From positions 186,001 through 250,000 of the forward strand of contig NZ_JACICC010000001.1 in NCBI RefSeq assembly GCF_014195635.1: a DNA stretch of 64,000 nucleotides, in the 5' to 3' direction. The notes beneath the pieces were generated by a model. It worked only from the letters and a program-made list of their open reading frames with translations. It was not told where the DNA came from and ran no database searches. Positions 18,783-27,920 of this stretch are shown piece after piece (position 1 is the first letter of the stretch; the number at the start of each line of letters is the position of its first letter). The translations under genes were made by a program, and so were the position numbers. Source of the DNA: Pseudochelatococcus contaminans (GTDB lineage: Bacteria; Pseudomonadota; Alphaproteobacteria; Rhizobiales; Beijerinckiaceae).

Positions 18783-20720
18783 TCAGTTCGATGCCTCGAT
18801 GTCGAACTGCTGAAGTGTCACCGCCGGAGGTGCTCCCGATGACAGCTCCGGCAGCGGGACGCCTTCCGGATTGCGGGACTTGGCGGTGATGGTCAGCTTG
18901 CCTGGGCCGGATATGAACCGCGATGCGGCAGTGGCAAGCTGGCGCGCCACGGGCGTATCGCCAAGCAGCGCCGGGATGCTCAAGGTCGCAAGGGCGGCAT
19001 ATTGCTGGGTGATCTCTTCCTTGCTTCCGCCGCCCTGCGCCACCTGCTGCTGAACGAAGAGCTGGTGCAGACCGCCGTCCTCCAGCACCAGCGTCAGGTT
19101 GGCAAGGGCTGCCTGCTCCAGCGCCAGGAGGGTCAGCCCGAGGTCGCCGGAATACGCCTGCTCGCTGACGTTGTTGAGCCGGGCACTGGCGACGACACTG
19201 CCGACATCGACGCCGGACAGCGACAGCGTGTCCACCGTCAGCCGCTGTGTGGCGGAATCCCAATTGCCGCGCAACACCGATGAGAGCGTCAGCTCCTTGT
19301 AGCCGAGCGCGCGCAGCTGGCCGATCAAGTCGTCATCCTTCTCATCCGGCACCTGAATGGTGAGATCGGTCAACTCCGTTTCAAAACTCGACACACCATT
19401 GCTGACGTGGCCGCCCGTTGTCGTTTCGAACGACTTGACGGAGAAGGCGACAGGATCGGCATTATCCTCGGCGGGGTCGATTTTCACGTCGAGATCGGCA
19501 AGCGCCACCCGCCCACCCGAGGGGGCGAAGCGGGCGCTGTCAATGGCGTTGGCTTCATCCGCCGAGCCATCTTTCTTGTCGCTTTCCGGGCGGGCCAACT
19601 CTTCGGCGACACTGTCGATTGCCGCAATGGTTGGCTTGAACGACAGGTCACTGATGGTGAACTTGCCGAGCGACGCGGTGCTCGGGCGCGGGCTTCCCTC
19701 TGCGCGGCCTGAGGCAGCCAGCTTGTCGAGGGAGAAGTCCAGTTCCTGATCGACGTAGCTGAAGCCGATGGTGTCGAGGCTCAGGCTGAATTCCGTCCCG
19801 TCTTGCTCACCCTTGACCTCGACATTGATGTTGCGAGCCGTCGATTCGTCGAAATCGAAGGAGGAGAGAATGTCCGAAATGCCGGTCAGCAACGTGCGCT
19901 TTTCGGCGTTGGAGAGATCCTCATAATCGTCGTTTTTCGCCTCAAGCAGATTCAGCAACTCGGCCAGCGGCCTGCGAGGCATGCGGGCCGATATGCCTTT
20001 GCCCTCAATGGTCTCGATGGTGAAAGCAACATTCAACGGCCCCGTCTCGGCGGTGGTGGCATCGTCCACCCGCTGCGTCATGCGGTAGTCGCTGATCGAG
20101 AACGGGCCGTGGAGCAGGCGTGTCGGGCGGTCGCCGGCCGGCGCGGCGCCTTCGTTGCTGAGCAGCTCGGCGGAAAGCACGATGTCGACGGTATCCATCG
20201 TGACAGCGCCAGTCGTGCCGGAATAAACGGCTTTGGTCTCTTCGGCGCTCTTTTCGTCTTTGACCACGGTCGTTTCCGAAATGACGGAGCGCGCGGCGGT
20301 GCTGCGGGCGATGATGCCCTTGGCGATGTCGCGCAGCTCGACATCCAGATAGCGGGTGACCTGGGTGATGTTGCCGGTTTTGGTAGTGATAATGAGTTCA
20401 GGAATGGAAACGCGGGTCGCCACAAGCGCCGCCAGCCTTGCCGTCAGCGGCTGATTTGCCGGCGAAGCAGTGAACAGCGCCTTCAACTCGGGACCGGACA
20501 GGTTGCTTCCCTCGACGGTGGCGAGCGGAATATCGAGCGATATCACCTCTCCGGCGATGCGGATATCTGTAACCTGCACCGATTCGGCGGCGTGGGCCGC
20601 GGATGCAAGCTTCGCCAGGGGCGCGGTAAGGCTCGTGGCCGGAAGGTCGGTGAAAAGCGGCGCGCCCGTCAGAAGGAAGGCTCCCGCGAACAAGGCCCGC
20701 GTATTTGCGATTGGCAGCAT
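18783..20720 (-). CDS. Large exported protein of unknown function
   Basis: A 645-residue protein with a clear N-terminal signal: a hydrophobic stretch after MLPIANTR, then a probable cleavage site near SAAHAAES. The mature part is rich in beta-strand-like segments with alternating hydrophobics, many Asp/Glu and Ser/Thr, and no Cys. An acidic linker (PESDKKDGSADEANAID) divides it at about residue 385. I recognise no enzyme motif. It looks like a periplasmic or surface beta-rich protein of a type found as uncharacterised proteins in Hyphomicrobiales. It stands alone, convergent with maeB and divergent from a small hypothetical gene. Confidence 0.8.
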   Translation of the reverse strand: MLPIANTRALFAGAFLLTGAPLFTDLPATSLTAPLAKLASAAHAAESVQVTDIRIAGEVISLDIPLATVEGSNLSGPELKALFTASPANQPLTARLAALVATRVSIPELIITTKTGNITQVTRYLDVELRDIAKGIIARSTAARSVISETTVVKDEKSAEETKAVYSGTTGAVTMDTVDIVLSAELLSNEGAAPAGDRPTRLLHGPFSISDYRMTQRVDDATTAETGPLNVAFTIETIEGKGISARMPRRPLAELLNLLEAKNDDYEDLSNAEKRTLLTGISDILSSFDFDESTARNINVEVKGEQDGTEFSLSLDTIGFSYVDQELDFSLDKLAASGRAEGSPRPSTASLGKFTISDLSFKPTIAAIDSVAEELARPESDKKDGSADEANAIDSARFAPSGGRVALADLDVKIDPAEDNADPVAFSVKSFETTTGGHVSNGVSSFETELTDLTIQVPDEKDDDLIGQLRALGYKELTLSSVLRGNWDSATQRLTVDTLSLSGVDVGSVVASARLNNVSEQAYSGDLGLTLLALEQAALANLTLVLEDGGLHQLFVQQQVAQGGGSKEEITQQYAALATLSIPALLGDTPVARQLATAASRFISGPGKLTITAKSRNPEGVPLPELSSGAPPAVTLQQFDIEASN

Positions 20721-21020
20721 TTATCGTTTCCCGGCTATGATAAAGCAGTTTGCGATCGAATATAGAGCGCACGGTCTGGTTTTGTCAGAACCTTCGGCAC
20801 TCTGGCGGCGATGTGCGTGTGGCAGACTATCATGCCGCCTTTGCCGTTGACACCTGCGCTGTCCGAAAAGGTGTGCGTTCAAATTCAGCATCCATGCCCT
20901 TGCGTGGAACCGCCGCAGTGGCCGGACGCCTATACCTTTTCTGAGGTATATGGCGCGGGAAGGTTCATATTGCGGCGTTATTCGTGCAATCTGACTATCG
21001 AATCGCGCGAGGGGACGAAC
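20721..21020. other. Divergent spacer with a short inverted repeat
   Basis: About 300 bp lie between the exported-protein gene and the next rightward gene. TATACC/GGTATA (20931-20936 and 20945-20950) forms a small inverted repeat that could be an operator. A TTGACA near 20848 has no good -10 partner. An in-frame extension of the rightward gene covers part of the spacer but is not protein-like. Confidence 0.5.
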
Positions 21021-21452
21021 ATGGCGGACGGGAATTCCAGCAACTATCAAAATGGCGCCGACCATTCGGCGGACGCGCCGGAACTGTCCTTCCATGCGGT
21101 GATCGGCGAAGGCGATCAGGTTCTGCTGACCGCAGGGTCCGTGCACGGCAAAACCGCGTTGCCGCTTTCCGGCAAACAGGCTGCCCACCTTGGGCGCGCC
21201 CTTCTCACGGCTTCGGTGGCGTTGCGCGCCGGCTCGTCACGCCCCGCGCCCGGCACACCTGTTGAAGACTGCCACTTTCCGGTGATGCGCTGGACGACCG
21301 CGCGCTCTAACCTCAACGGACTGCCGTTGATAGCAATAGAAGTGCCGGGCGGAGTGACGCTGACCTTCCAGCTCGACGATCAGACAGTGTCGCGTTGCGC
21401 CGAATCCCTCGTGCGGCTGGCGCAAACGCCTGCAACGCCTGACGACCGATAG
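21021..21452 (+). CDS. Small hypothetical protein
   Basis: A 143-residue soluble protein from ATG 21021, which has GAGGGGA 5 bases upstream. No signal peptide or membrane segment is visible. The core reads as a small alpha/beta domain: FHAVIGEGDQVLLTAGSV, then KQAAHLGRALLTASVAL, then beta strands to VTLTFQLDDQTVSRCAESLV. No motif that I recognise is present. It lies 168 bases before pyrC on the same strand, separated by a 13-bp tandem repeat. Confidence 0.65.
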   Translation: MADGNSSNYQNGADHSADAPELSFHAVIGEGDQVLLTAGSVHGKTALPLSGKQAAHLGRALLTASVALRAGSSRPAPGTPVEDCHFPVMRWTTARSNLNGLPLIAIEVPGGVTLTFQLDDQTVSRCAESLVRLAQTPATPDDR

Positions 21453-21466
21453 CCGCTGCTCACCAT

Positions 21467-21492
21467 ATAATATATCCGCATAATATAACCGC
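21467..21492. repeat. 13-bp tandem repeat upstream of pyrC
   Basis: ATAATATATCCGC (21467-21479) is directly followed by ATAATATAACCGC (21480-21492), two copies with one mismatch. AT-rich cores of this kind can act as promoter or operator elements. pyrC starts about 130 bases further on. Confidence 0.6.
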
Positions 21493-21620
21493 CTCCGGAC
21501 ATCCCGCCCTTTGGCGCACTATGCGGGCCAGGCCTGGCCTGTTACAACTCGACGCCGCCGGGGGACCGATCCCGAATCCGCGGGAATGGGCCGGCTACAA
21601 GGCGCGGAATCCGTTGAAGA

Positions 21621-22667
21621 ATGACTGACACCCTGACCATTCGCCAGCCCGACGACTGGCACGTCCACCTGCGCGACGGCGAAATGTTGCGCGCTGTCCT
21701 GCCGGCCACGGCGGCGCATTTTGGCCGCGCCATCATCATGCCCAATCTCGTGCCGCCTGTCGTCACGACGGCACAAGCCGCTGCTTATCGCGAGCGCATT
21801 CTGTCTGCCCTGCCCCCCGGCAGTCCGTTTCAGCCGCTCATGACGCTGTACCTGACCGATGACACCGATGCCGATGACATCATCGCCGGGCATCGGGATG
21901 GCGTGGTGACGGCTGTGAAGCTCTATCCGCAGAACGCCACCACCAACTCCCACTTCGGCGTCAGTGACGTCGCGCGTATTCATCCGGTGCTGGAGAAGCT
22001 GGAAAAGGCCGGCGTGCCGCTGCTGATCCACGGCGAGGTCACCGACCAGCATGTCGATATTTTCGACCGCGAGGCGGTTTTCCTCGAAACGGTTCTCGAC
22101 CCGCTGGTGCGCCGTTTCGCCGGGCTGCGCGTGACGCTCGAACACGTCACGACCCGGGAGGGGGTTGATTTCGTCCTCGCGGCCCGTGAGGGGGTAGGGG
22201 CTACGGTGACGCCGCACCACCTGATGTTCAATCGCAATGCGATTTTCAAAGGCGGCATCCGGCCGCATTATTATTGTCTGCCGATTGCCAAGCGTGAGGA
22301 GCATCGGCTGGCGCTCCGCCGCGCGGTGACATCCGGCAGTTCCCGCTTTTTCCTCGGCACGGACACCGCGCCGCATGGCCGCGAGGCAAAGGAGTCGGCC
22401 TGTGGGTGCGCCGGCCTTTATGTCGCGCCGGTTGCGCTGGCCACCTATGCGCAGGTTTTCGCGGAAGAGAATGCGCTTGATCGCCTGGAAGCTTTCGCCA
22501 GCCTGAATGGCCCCCGGCATTACGGTTTGCCGGCGAATGATCGCTTTGTAACCCTGCGTCGCGTCTCGCGTTTCGTTGTTGAGGATCAGCCGGTTGAGGG
22601 GGGCGATCCGGTCCATATCTATCGCGGCGGTGAAAATGTCGACTGGACGGTGGAACCCGCTTCCTGA
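21621..22667 (+). CDS. pyrC: Dihydroorotase (class II)
   Basis: The zinc enzyme that cyclises carbamoyl-aspartate to dihydroorotate in pyrimidine synthesis. The 348-residue length and [20 protein letters not shown] start match the E. coli-type class. Metal ligands: HVHLRDG (His), the carbamylated Lys in [19 protein letters not shown], His in LLIHGEVTD, and a later His in LEHVTT. The catalytic Asp lies in [10 protein letters not shown], and the family segment [10 protein letters not shown] is present. No partner aspartate carbamoyltransferase is nearby. Confidence 0.97.
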   Translation: MTDTLTIRQPDDWHVHLRDGEMLRAVLPATAAHFGRAIIMPNLVPPVVTTAQAAAYRERILSALPPGSPFQPLMTLYLTDDTDADDIIAGHRDGVVTAVKLYPQNATTNSHFGVSDVARIHPVLEKLEKAGVPLLIHGEVTDQHVDIFDREAVFLETVLDPLVRRFAGLRVTLEHVTTREGVDFVLAAREGVGATVTPHHLMFNRNAIFKGGIRPHYYCLPIAKREEHRLALRRAVTSGSSRFFLGTDTAPHGREAKESACGCAGLYVAPVALATYAQVFAEENALDRLEAFASLNGPRHYGLPANDRFVTLRRVSRFVVEDQPVEGGDPVHIYRGGENVDWTVEPAS

Positions 22668-22786
22668 AAAGGCGCTTGCGAGGCTGACGGTTACTGTATA
22701 GGTCTTGCGACCACAACGCTTGACGTTGCGCAAGAACAAACATGCGCGCACATTTGTGACGCGCCAGTCGCTTTTTGGGGGAGAAG

Positions 22787-25700
22787 ATGACGATACGCCG
22801 CCTGCTCGTTGCCAATCGATCGGAAATCGCAATCCGCGTGTTTCGGGCCGCGGCGGAACTCGGTATCGAGACCATCGCCATTTACGCGGAGGAGGACAAG
22901 CTGTCCCTTCACCGCTTCAAGGCTGATGAGGCGTATCAGGTTGGCCGGGCGCGCGATGGCGGGCGGCAACTGGGTCCGCTGGAGGCGTATCTGTCCATCG
23001 ATGAGGTGATCCGCGTGGCGCGCGAGGCGCGCGTCGACGCCATTCATCCCGGCTACGGCTTCCTGTCGGAAAGCCCGGAGTTTGCCGAGGCATGTGCTGC
23101 CAACGGCATCATCTTCATCGGCCCGCGGCCGGAGACGATGCGCACGCTGGGCAACAAGGTGTCGGCGCGCAATCTCGCCATCTCGGTCAACGTGCCGGTG
23201 ATGCCCGCGTCGGATCCTCTGCCGGATGACGCGGAGGAGGTGAAGGTCATCGCGCAGAAGATCGGCTACCCCGTGATGCTCAAGGCGAGCTGGGGTGGCG
23301 GCGGACGCGGCATGCGGCCAATCGAAAACGCCGACAATCTCGTCAGCACCGTCACGACTGCCCGCCGCGAGGCGAAGGCGGCTTTCGGCAAGGACGAGGT
23401 CTACTTTGAAAAGCTCGTGCGTCATGCCCGGCATGTCGAGGTACAACTGCTCGGCGATACCCATGGCGGACTGGTGCATCTGTTCGAGCGCGATTGCACA
23501 ATCCAGCGCCGCCACCAGAAGGTGATCGAGCGTGCGCCCGCGCCATATCTCGACGACGCCACGCGCACGGCTCTATGCGACGCCGCGCTCAGGATCGGCA
23601 AGGCCACCGGCTATGTCGGCGCAGGCACGGTCGAGTTCCTGATGGACTCGGAGACCGGCGAATTTTACTTCATCGAGGTCAATCCGCGCATTCAGGTTGA
23701 GCATACGGTGACGGAAACCGTTACTGGCCTCGATATCGTCAAGGCGCAGATCCGTATCGCCGAAGGTGGGCATATCGGCAACGTTGCCGAGACCGGCATT
23801 CCCGAACAGTCGCAGATCAGGCTGAATGGCCACGCCCTGCAATGCCGCATCACCACGGAAAACCCCGAGAACAATTTCATTCCGGATTACGGCCGCATCA
23901 CCGCCTATCGCGGGGCGTTCGGCTTTGGTATTCGCGTCGATGGCGGCACGGCCTACTCCGGCGCGGTGGTGACGCGGTTCTACGATCCGATGCTGGAAAA
24001 GCTCACGGCCTGGGCGCCGACCCCACACGAAGCCGTCTCGCGCATGGTTCGCGCGGTGCGCGAATACCGTATTCGCGGCGTTGCCACCAACCTGACCTTC
24101 CTCGAAGCACTGCTGAACCACGAACACTTCCTTGATGGCCAGTATACCACGCGGTTCATCGATGAAACGCCGGAGCTGTTCGCCTTCGGCCGCAAGCGCG
24201 ATCGCGCCACCAAGCTGCTCGGCTATCTGGCGGACGTGACGGTTAACGGCCATCCCGAAACGCGTGGGCGCGCGCTGCCACCCGCCGAGGCGCGCTTCCC
24301 TGAACCGCCGCGCTTTGAAGCCGGCATACTGCCGGAGGGGTCGCGTCAGGTGTTCGAACGGCTCGGTGCCAAGGGCCTTGCCGATTGGATGAAGGCGCAG
24401 CAGCGTGTGCTGATCACCGATACGACCATGCGCGATGCGCACCAGTCGCTGTTGGCCACGCGCATGCGCACGTTCGATATCGTTTCCGTGGCTGATGCCT
24501 ACACGCAGGGCCTGCCGGAGCTGTTCTCGCTGGAATGCTGGGGCGGCGCGACCTTCGACGTTGCCATGCGCTTCCTGTCGGAAGATCCGTGGGAGCGGCT
24601 GGCGACCCTGCGCGAGCGCGCGCCCAATACGCTGCTCCAGATGCTGCTGCGCGGCGCAAACGGCGTCGGCTACACCAACTATCCCGATAATGTCGTGCGC
24701 TACTTCGTCAAGCAGGCGGCTGATGCGGGCATGGATCTGTTCCGCGTGTTCGACTGCCTGAACTGGGTCGAGAACATGCGCGTCGCCATCGACGCGGTTG
24801 GCGAAGCCGGCAAGATCGTGGAAGGCGCGATCTGCTACACCGGCGATCTCGACGATCCGGCGCGGCCAAAATACACGCTGAAGTATTATATCGAGCTGGC
24901 AAAGGAGCTGGAGGCGGCTGGTTGTCACGTCCTCGGCATCAAGGACATGGCGGGCCTGCTGCGTCCGGCTGCGGCGCGCACGCTTGTATCGGCGCTCAAG
25001 CAGGAAGTCGGGCTGCCGATCCACCTGCATACCCACGATACTTCCGGTATTTCGGCGGCAAGCGTTCTGGCGGCGGTCGACGCGGGTGTGGATGCCGTCG
25101 ATGCGGCCATGGACGCGATGTCCGGCCTCACCTCGCAGCCCTGTCTCGGGTCGATCGTGGCGGCGTTGCATAATAGCGACCGTGCGACCGGGCTCGATGC
25201 GGATGCCATTCGCCGCATCAGCTTTTATTGGGAAGCGGTGCGGGCGCAATATGCGGCTTTTGAAAGCGACCTGCGGTCCGGCGCGTCGGAGGTCTACCTC
25301 CACGAAATGCCGGGCGGGCAGTTCACCAACCTCAAGGAGCAGGCGCGCTCGCTGGGCCTCGACACGCGCTGGCATGAGGTGGCGCGGGCTTATCGCGATG
25401 CCAATGACCTGTTCGGCGATATCGTCAAGGTCACGCCATCGTCCAAGGTGGTTGGCGATATGGCGCTGATGATGGTGGCGCAGGAGTTGACGCCTGCGGA
25501 TGTGCTGGACCCCAACCGCGAAATCGCGTTCCCGGCATCGGTTGCCGAGATGCTGCGCGGTGATCTGGGCCAGCCGCCGGGTGGCTGGCCAGAGGCGCTG
25601 CAGAAGAAGGTGCTGAAGGACGAGACGCCATCCACCGCGCGCCCGGGTTCACTGATTCCCGCTGCCGATCTGGACGTGGAGCGGCAGACTGTTGAAACGA

Positions 25701-26248
25701 AGCTGGATCGGCAAATCAGCGATGAAGAGCTGGCTTCCTATCTGATGTATCCGAAGGTCTTCAGCGATTTCGCGCTGACGAGCTGGAAGTACGGGCCGGT
25801 TTCCGTGTTGCCGACGCCGAACTTTTTCTACGGCATGCAGGTCGGAGACGAGATTTCGGTCGAGATCGAACGCGGCAAGTCGCTGGTCATCCAGCTTCAG
25901 GCGATTGGCGAGACCAGTGAAAGCGGACTGGTCCAGGTGTTCTTCGAGCTGAACGGCCAGCCGCGCATTATCACGGTGCCGAATCGGGCCGCCGTGGCGG
26001 ACATGCCGGCAAGGCGCAAGGCGGAAGATGGCAATGACGCCCATGTCGCCGCACCGATGCCCGGCATCGTCGCAACGCTTGCCGTGCAGAAGGGGCAGGC
26101 AGTGAAAGCGGGCGATGTGCTTGTTACTATCGAGGCCATGAAGATGGAAACGGCTCTTCGGGCGGCACGTAACGGTGTCGTTGCGGAAGTTTTGGTAAGT
26201 GCGGGCAGCCCGGTTGATGCAAAAGACCTGCTGATTACCCTCGAGTAG
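22787..26248 (+). CDS. pyc: Pyruvate carboxylase
   Basis: The anaplerotic ATP- and biotin-dependent carboxylation of pyruvate to oxaloacetate. The product has 1153 residues, a complete single-chain enzyme. ATG 22787 follows GGGGGAGAAG. Domains: biotin carboxylase (about 1-460, LLVANRSEIAIRVFRAA, ATP-grasp loop KASWGGGGRGMR, FIEVNPRIQVEHTVTE), carboxyltransferase (about 545-820, TDTTMRDAHQSLLATRMRT, HTHDTSG), the tetramerisation region, and a biotinyl domain with the biotin Lys in EAMKMETAL near the C-terminus. Together with maeB it interconverts C3 and C4 acids. Confidence 0.97.
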   Translation: MTIRRLLVANRSEIAIRVFRAAAELGIETIAIYAEEDKLSLHRFKADEAYQVGRARDGGRQLGPLEAYLSIDEVIRVAREARVDAIHPGYGFLSESPEFAEACAANGIIFIGPRPETMRTLGNKVSARNLAISVNVPVMPASDPLPDDAEEVKVIAQKIGYPVMLKASWGGGGRGMRPIENADNLVSTVTTARREAKAAFGKDEVYFEKLVRHARHVEVQLLGDTHGGLVHLFERDCTIQRRHQKVIERAPAPYLDDATRTALCDAALRIGKATGYVGAGTVEFLMDSETGEFYFIEVNPRIQVEHTVTETVTGLDIVKAQIRIAEGGHIGNVAETGIPEQSQIRLNGHALQCRITTENPENNFIPDYGRITAYRGAFGFGIRVDGGTAYSGAVVTRFYDPMLEKLTAWAPTPHEAVSRMVRAVREYRIRGVATNLTFLEALLNHEHFLDGQYTTRFIDETPELFAFGRKRDRATKLLGYLADVTVNGHPETRGRALPPAEARFPEPPRFEAGILPEGSRQVFERLGAKGLADWMKAQQRVLITDTTMRDAHQSLLATRMRTFDIVSVADAYTQGLPELFSLECWGGATFDVAMRFLSEDPWERLATLRERAPNTLLQMLLRGANGVGYTNYPDNVVRYFVKQAADAGMDLFRVFDCLNWVENMRVAIDAVGEAGKIVEGAICYTGDLDDPARPKYTLKYYIELAKELEAAGCHVLGIKDMAGLLRPAAARTLVSALKQEVGLPIHLHTHDTSGISAASVLAAVDAGVDAVDAAMDAMSGLTSQPCLGSIVAALHNSDRATGLDADAIRRISFYWEAVRAQYAAFESDLRSGASEVYLHEMPGGQFTNLKEQARSLGLDTRWHEVARAYRDANDLFGDIVKVTPSSKVVGDMALMMVAQELTPADVLDPNREIAFPASVAEMLRGDLGQPPGGWPEALQKKVLKDETPSTARPGSLIPAADLDVERQTVETKLDRQISDEELASYLMYPKVFSDFALTSWKYGPVSVLPTPNFFYGMQVGDEISVEIERGKSLVIQLQAIGETSESGLVQVFFELNGQPRIITVPNRAAVADMPARRKAEDGNDAHVAAPMPGIVATLAVQKGQAVKAGDVLVTIEAMKMETALRAARNGVVAEVLVSAGSPVDAKDLLITLE

Positions 26249-26427
26249 AGATTAATTATCCGGTTTACTGAAATTCTCGCATGATCGTTCTCGCACATGG
26301 ACGAAAACAAGGGTATGATGTCTCGTCGCCGGTATACTGCGATGAGCGGGGGCCGTACACGCGAGTGGTTCGCGTGACGGTAGCCTGATCGGATAACCTT
26401 GGACTACCTGTAGTTGGATCTTTCTGT

Positions 26428-27093
26428 ATGAACCGATATGACGATTCCCGTGACGCGCGCCGGCGGGGCGCCCGTAGAGACAGTTTTGAGCCGCGCGATA
26501 GCGGGTATGGCCATTCCAGCCGTCAAGACCACGACTCCCGCGACAGCTACTACTCTTCGCCAAGCACGCCTGCCGGTCCGGCTATCGAGGCAACGGTGAA
26601 GTGGTTCAATCCCAGCAAGGGGTTTGGCTTCGTTGCCGCTTCCGATGGTTCGGGCGATGCCTTCCTCTCGCTGCGCACGCTTGAGGCCGCCGGTCACGGT
26701 GGCGCAGAGACCGGCGCTCGCGCGCTCGTCCGCCTGCGCGACGGACCCAAGGGCCCGCAGGTGGCAGAGGTTCTGGAGCTTGAGGATCTTCCTCCGCAGG
26801 ATCGTCCCGCTCGCCCGCCGCGCGCCGGCGGTTTCGGCGGCGGTGGTGGCGGTGGCGGCTATCCGCCTCGCGTCGACGGCCCTTCCGAGGATGTCAACGG
26901 CACTGTGAAGTGGTACAACCGCGACAAGGGCTTTGGCTTCGTTCAGCCAGACGATGGCGGTCGTGACGTCTTCGTTCATGCTTCGACGTTGCAGCGCGCC
27001 GGTCTCACTGATCTGGCCGAAGGCCAGCGCGTGTTGATGGGCGTCGTGGCCGGGGCAAAGGGCCGCGAGGCTTCGAACATCGCTCTGGACTGA
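26428..27093 (+). CDS. Double cold-shock-domain RNA/DNA-binding protein
   Basis: 221 residues with two cold-shock domains. The N-terminal ~50 residues are Arg/Ser/Asp/Tyr-rich and disordered. CSD1 (about 53-115) has KWFNPSKGFGFV (RNP1), but its RNP2 is DAFLSL instead of DVFVHIS. A Gly-rich linker follows. CSD2 (about 155-221) is canonical, with KWYNRDKGFGFV and DVFVHAS. Such proteins bind single-stranded nucleic acid and act as RNA chaperones; two-CSD forms are common in this order. The 179-bp leader upstream may be a regulatory 5' UTR, but no specific element is recognised. Confidence 0.93.
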   Translation: MNRYDDSRDARRRGARRDSFEPRDSGYGHSSRQDHDSRDSYYSSPSTPAGPAIEATVKWFNPSKGFGFVAASDGSGDAFLSLRTLEAAGHGGAETGARALVRLRDGPKGPQVAEVLELEDLPPQDRPARPPRAGGFGGGGGGGGYPPRVDGPSEDVNGTVKWYNRDKGFGFVQPDDGGRDVFVHASTLQRAGLTDLAEGQRVLMGVVAGAKGREASNIALD

Positions 27094-27298
27094 AATACCG
27101 GCGCAGCATTGCTCCGGAATGTGCCAAACGCTTTCCGGGGCTAATGTCCGTCGGCCAGCAGGAAAATCCATCGATAATGGTTATCTGCCGGCAACAGGCG
27201 GGATGAAGGGACTACGGGGATTATCGAGGACAGGTATTGAACTGTCTTGATTCGGATTTTGATTCGTCCCCCTGTCAGCTCAGGCAATGGAAAATGGT
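27094..27298 (+). other. 205-base unassigned stretch between csp gene and its terminator
   Basis: No convincing ORF lies here (only tiny ATG frames without ribosome sites). The terminator is 205 bases after the csp stop, so this is either a long 3' UTR or a small RNA ending at that terminator. No promoter is evident. Confidence 0.4.
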
Positions 27299-27329
27299 AG
27301 CGCGCTCCTTGTGAGCGCGCTTTTTTTTT
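27299..27329 (+). terminator. Intrinsic terminator after csp gene
   Basis: A 9-bp stem AGCGCGCTC/GAGCGCGCT with a 5-base loop is followed directly by an uninterrupted run of T (27321-27329). Confidence 0.92.
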
Positions 27330-27920
27330 GGCCTGAATGCATGGATTTTTCCCGGCAACACCGTTTCTACGCATCTGGCGGGGTCGGATGAAATCCGCTC
27401 GGGTCTCGATTCAAATCACATGATAAGTTTATTATTTCATGAATATTTATATTGACATAAATTAAACTGAAATAGTTACAAAATACACATCGGAAAATAA
27501 TGTATAAAAATATAATGCATTAACAAATTTTTAATAAAAAGTAACGCAATAGCGAAATGAATGATTTTCAATATACTGACGATTATATCAGTTGTTATTT
27601 GTAATTACATCAGTATTTTTAGATATTAATAAGTCATCGCCCATTGTACGAGTGGCGTTTTCGCAACACAGGGGTCAAAACGCCGTCTTCATGCGCCATA
27701 ATTATTGAATGAAAGGTTCATCTCGGTCATGTTTCGAGCGTCGGGGGCAGCCGGACAGTCACTCAATCCGCATGATGGTCGCTTAAGCAACTGTATATCG
27801 TGTGGATTGATTGGTTACCGGACGACAAAGGCGCTTCATCGGCCGATCTCTGTTGAAGGCGGCATCGTGGGACGGCCTGCTCTCGTTAAAGGGTCTCGAT
27901 ATCTCTCTGGAGGTCACACT
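27330..27920. other. Long AT-rich leader region of the porin gene
   Basis: About 590 bp without a gene. Bases ~27410-27640 are very AT-rich, in sharp contrast to the GC-rich flanks. The stretch contains a TTGACA at 27452 and a CtrA-like TTAA-N7-TTAAT at 27520-27535, although such matches are expected by chance in AT-rich DNA. Nearer the porin the frame is open upstream, but ribosome-site evidence puts the start at 27921. Confidence 0.6.
27452..27480 (+). promoter_or_regulatory. Candidate sigma-70 promoter for the porin gene
   Basis: TTGACA (27452-27457) is followed 15 bases later by TAGTTAC. The same TTGACA-N15-TAGTTAC pattern occurs before clpX. If used, it gives a leader of about 430 bases. 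The -10 match is weak. Confidence 0.3.

Noticed and set aside
23573-25375. 600-codon frame antisense to pyruvate carboxylase
   Set aside because: Runs inside the carboxylase gene on the other strand; composition is that of a codon-position shadow.
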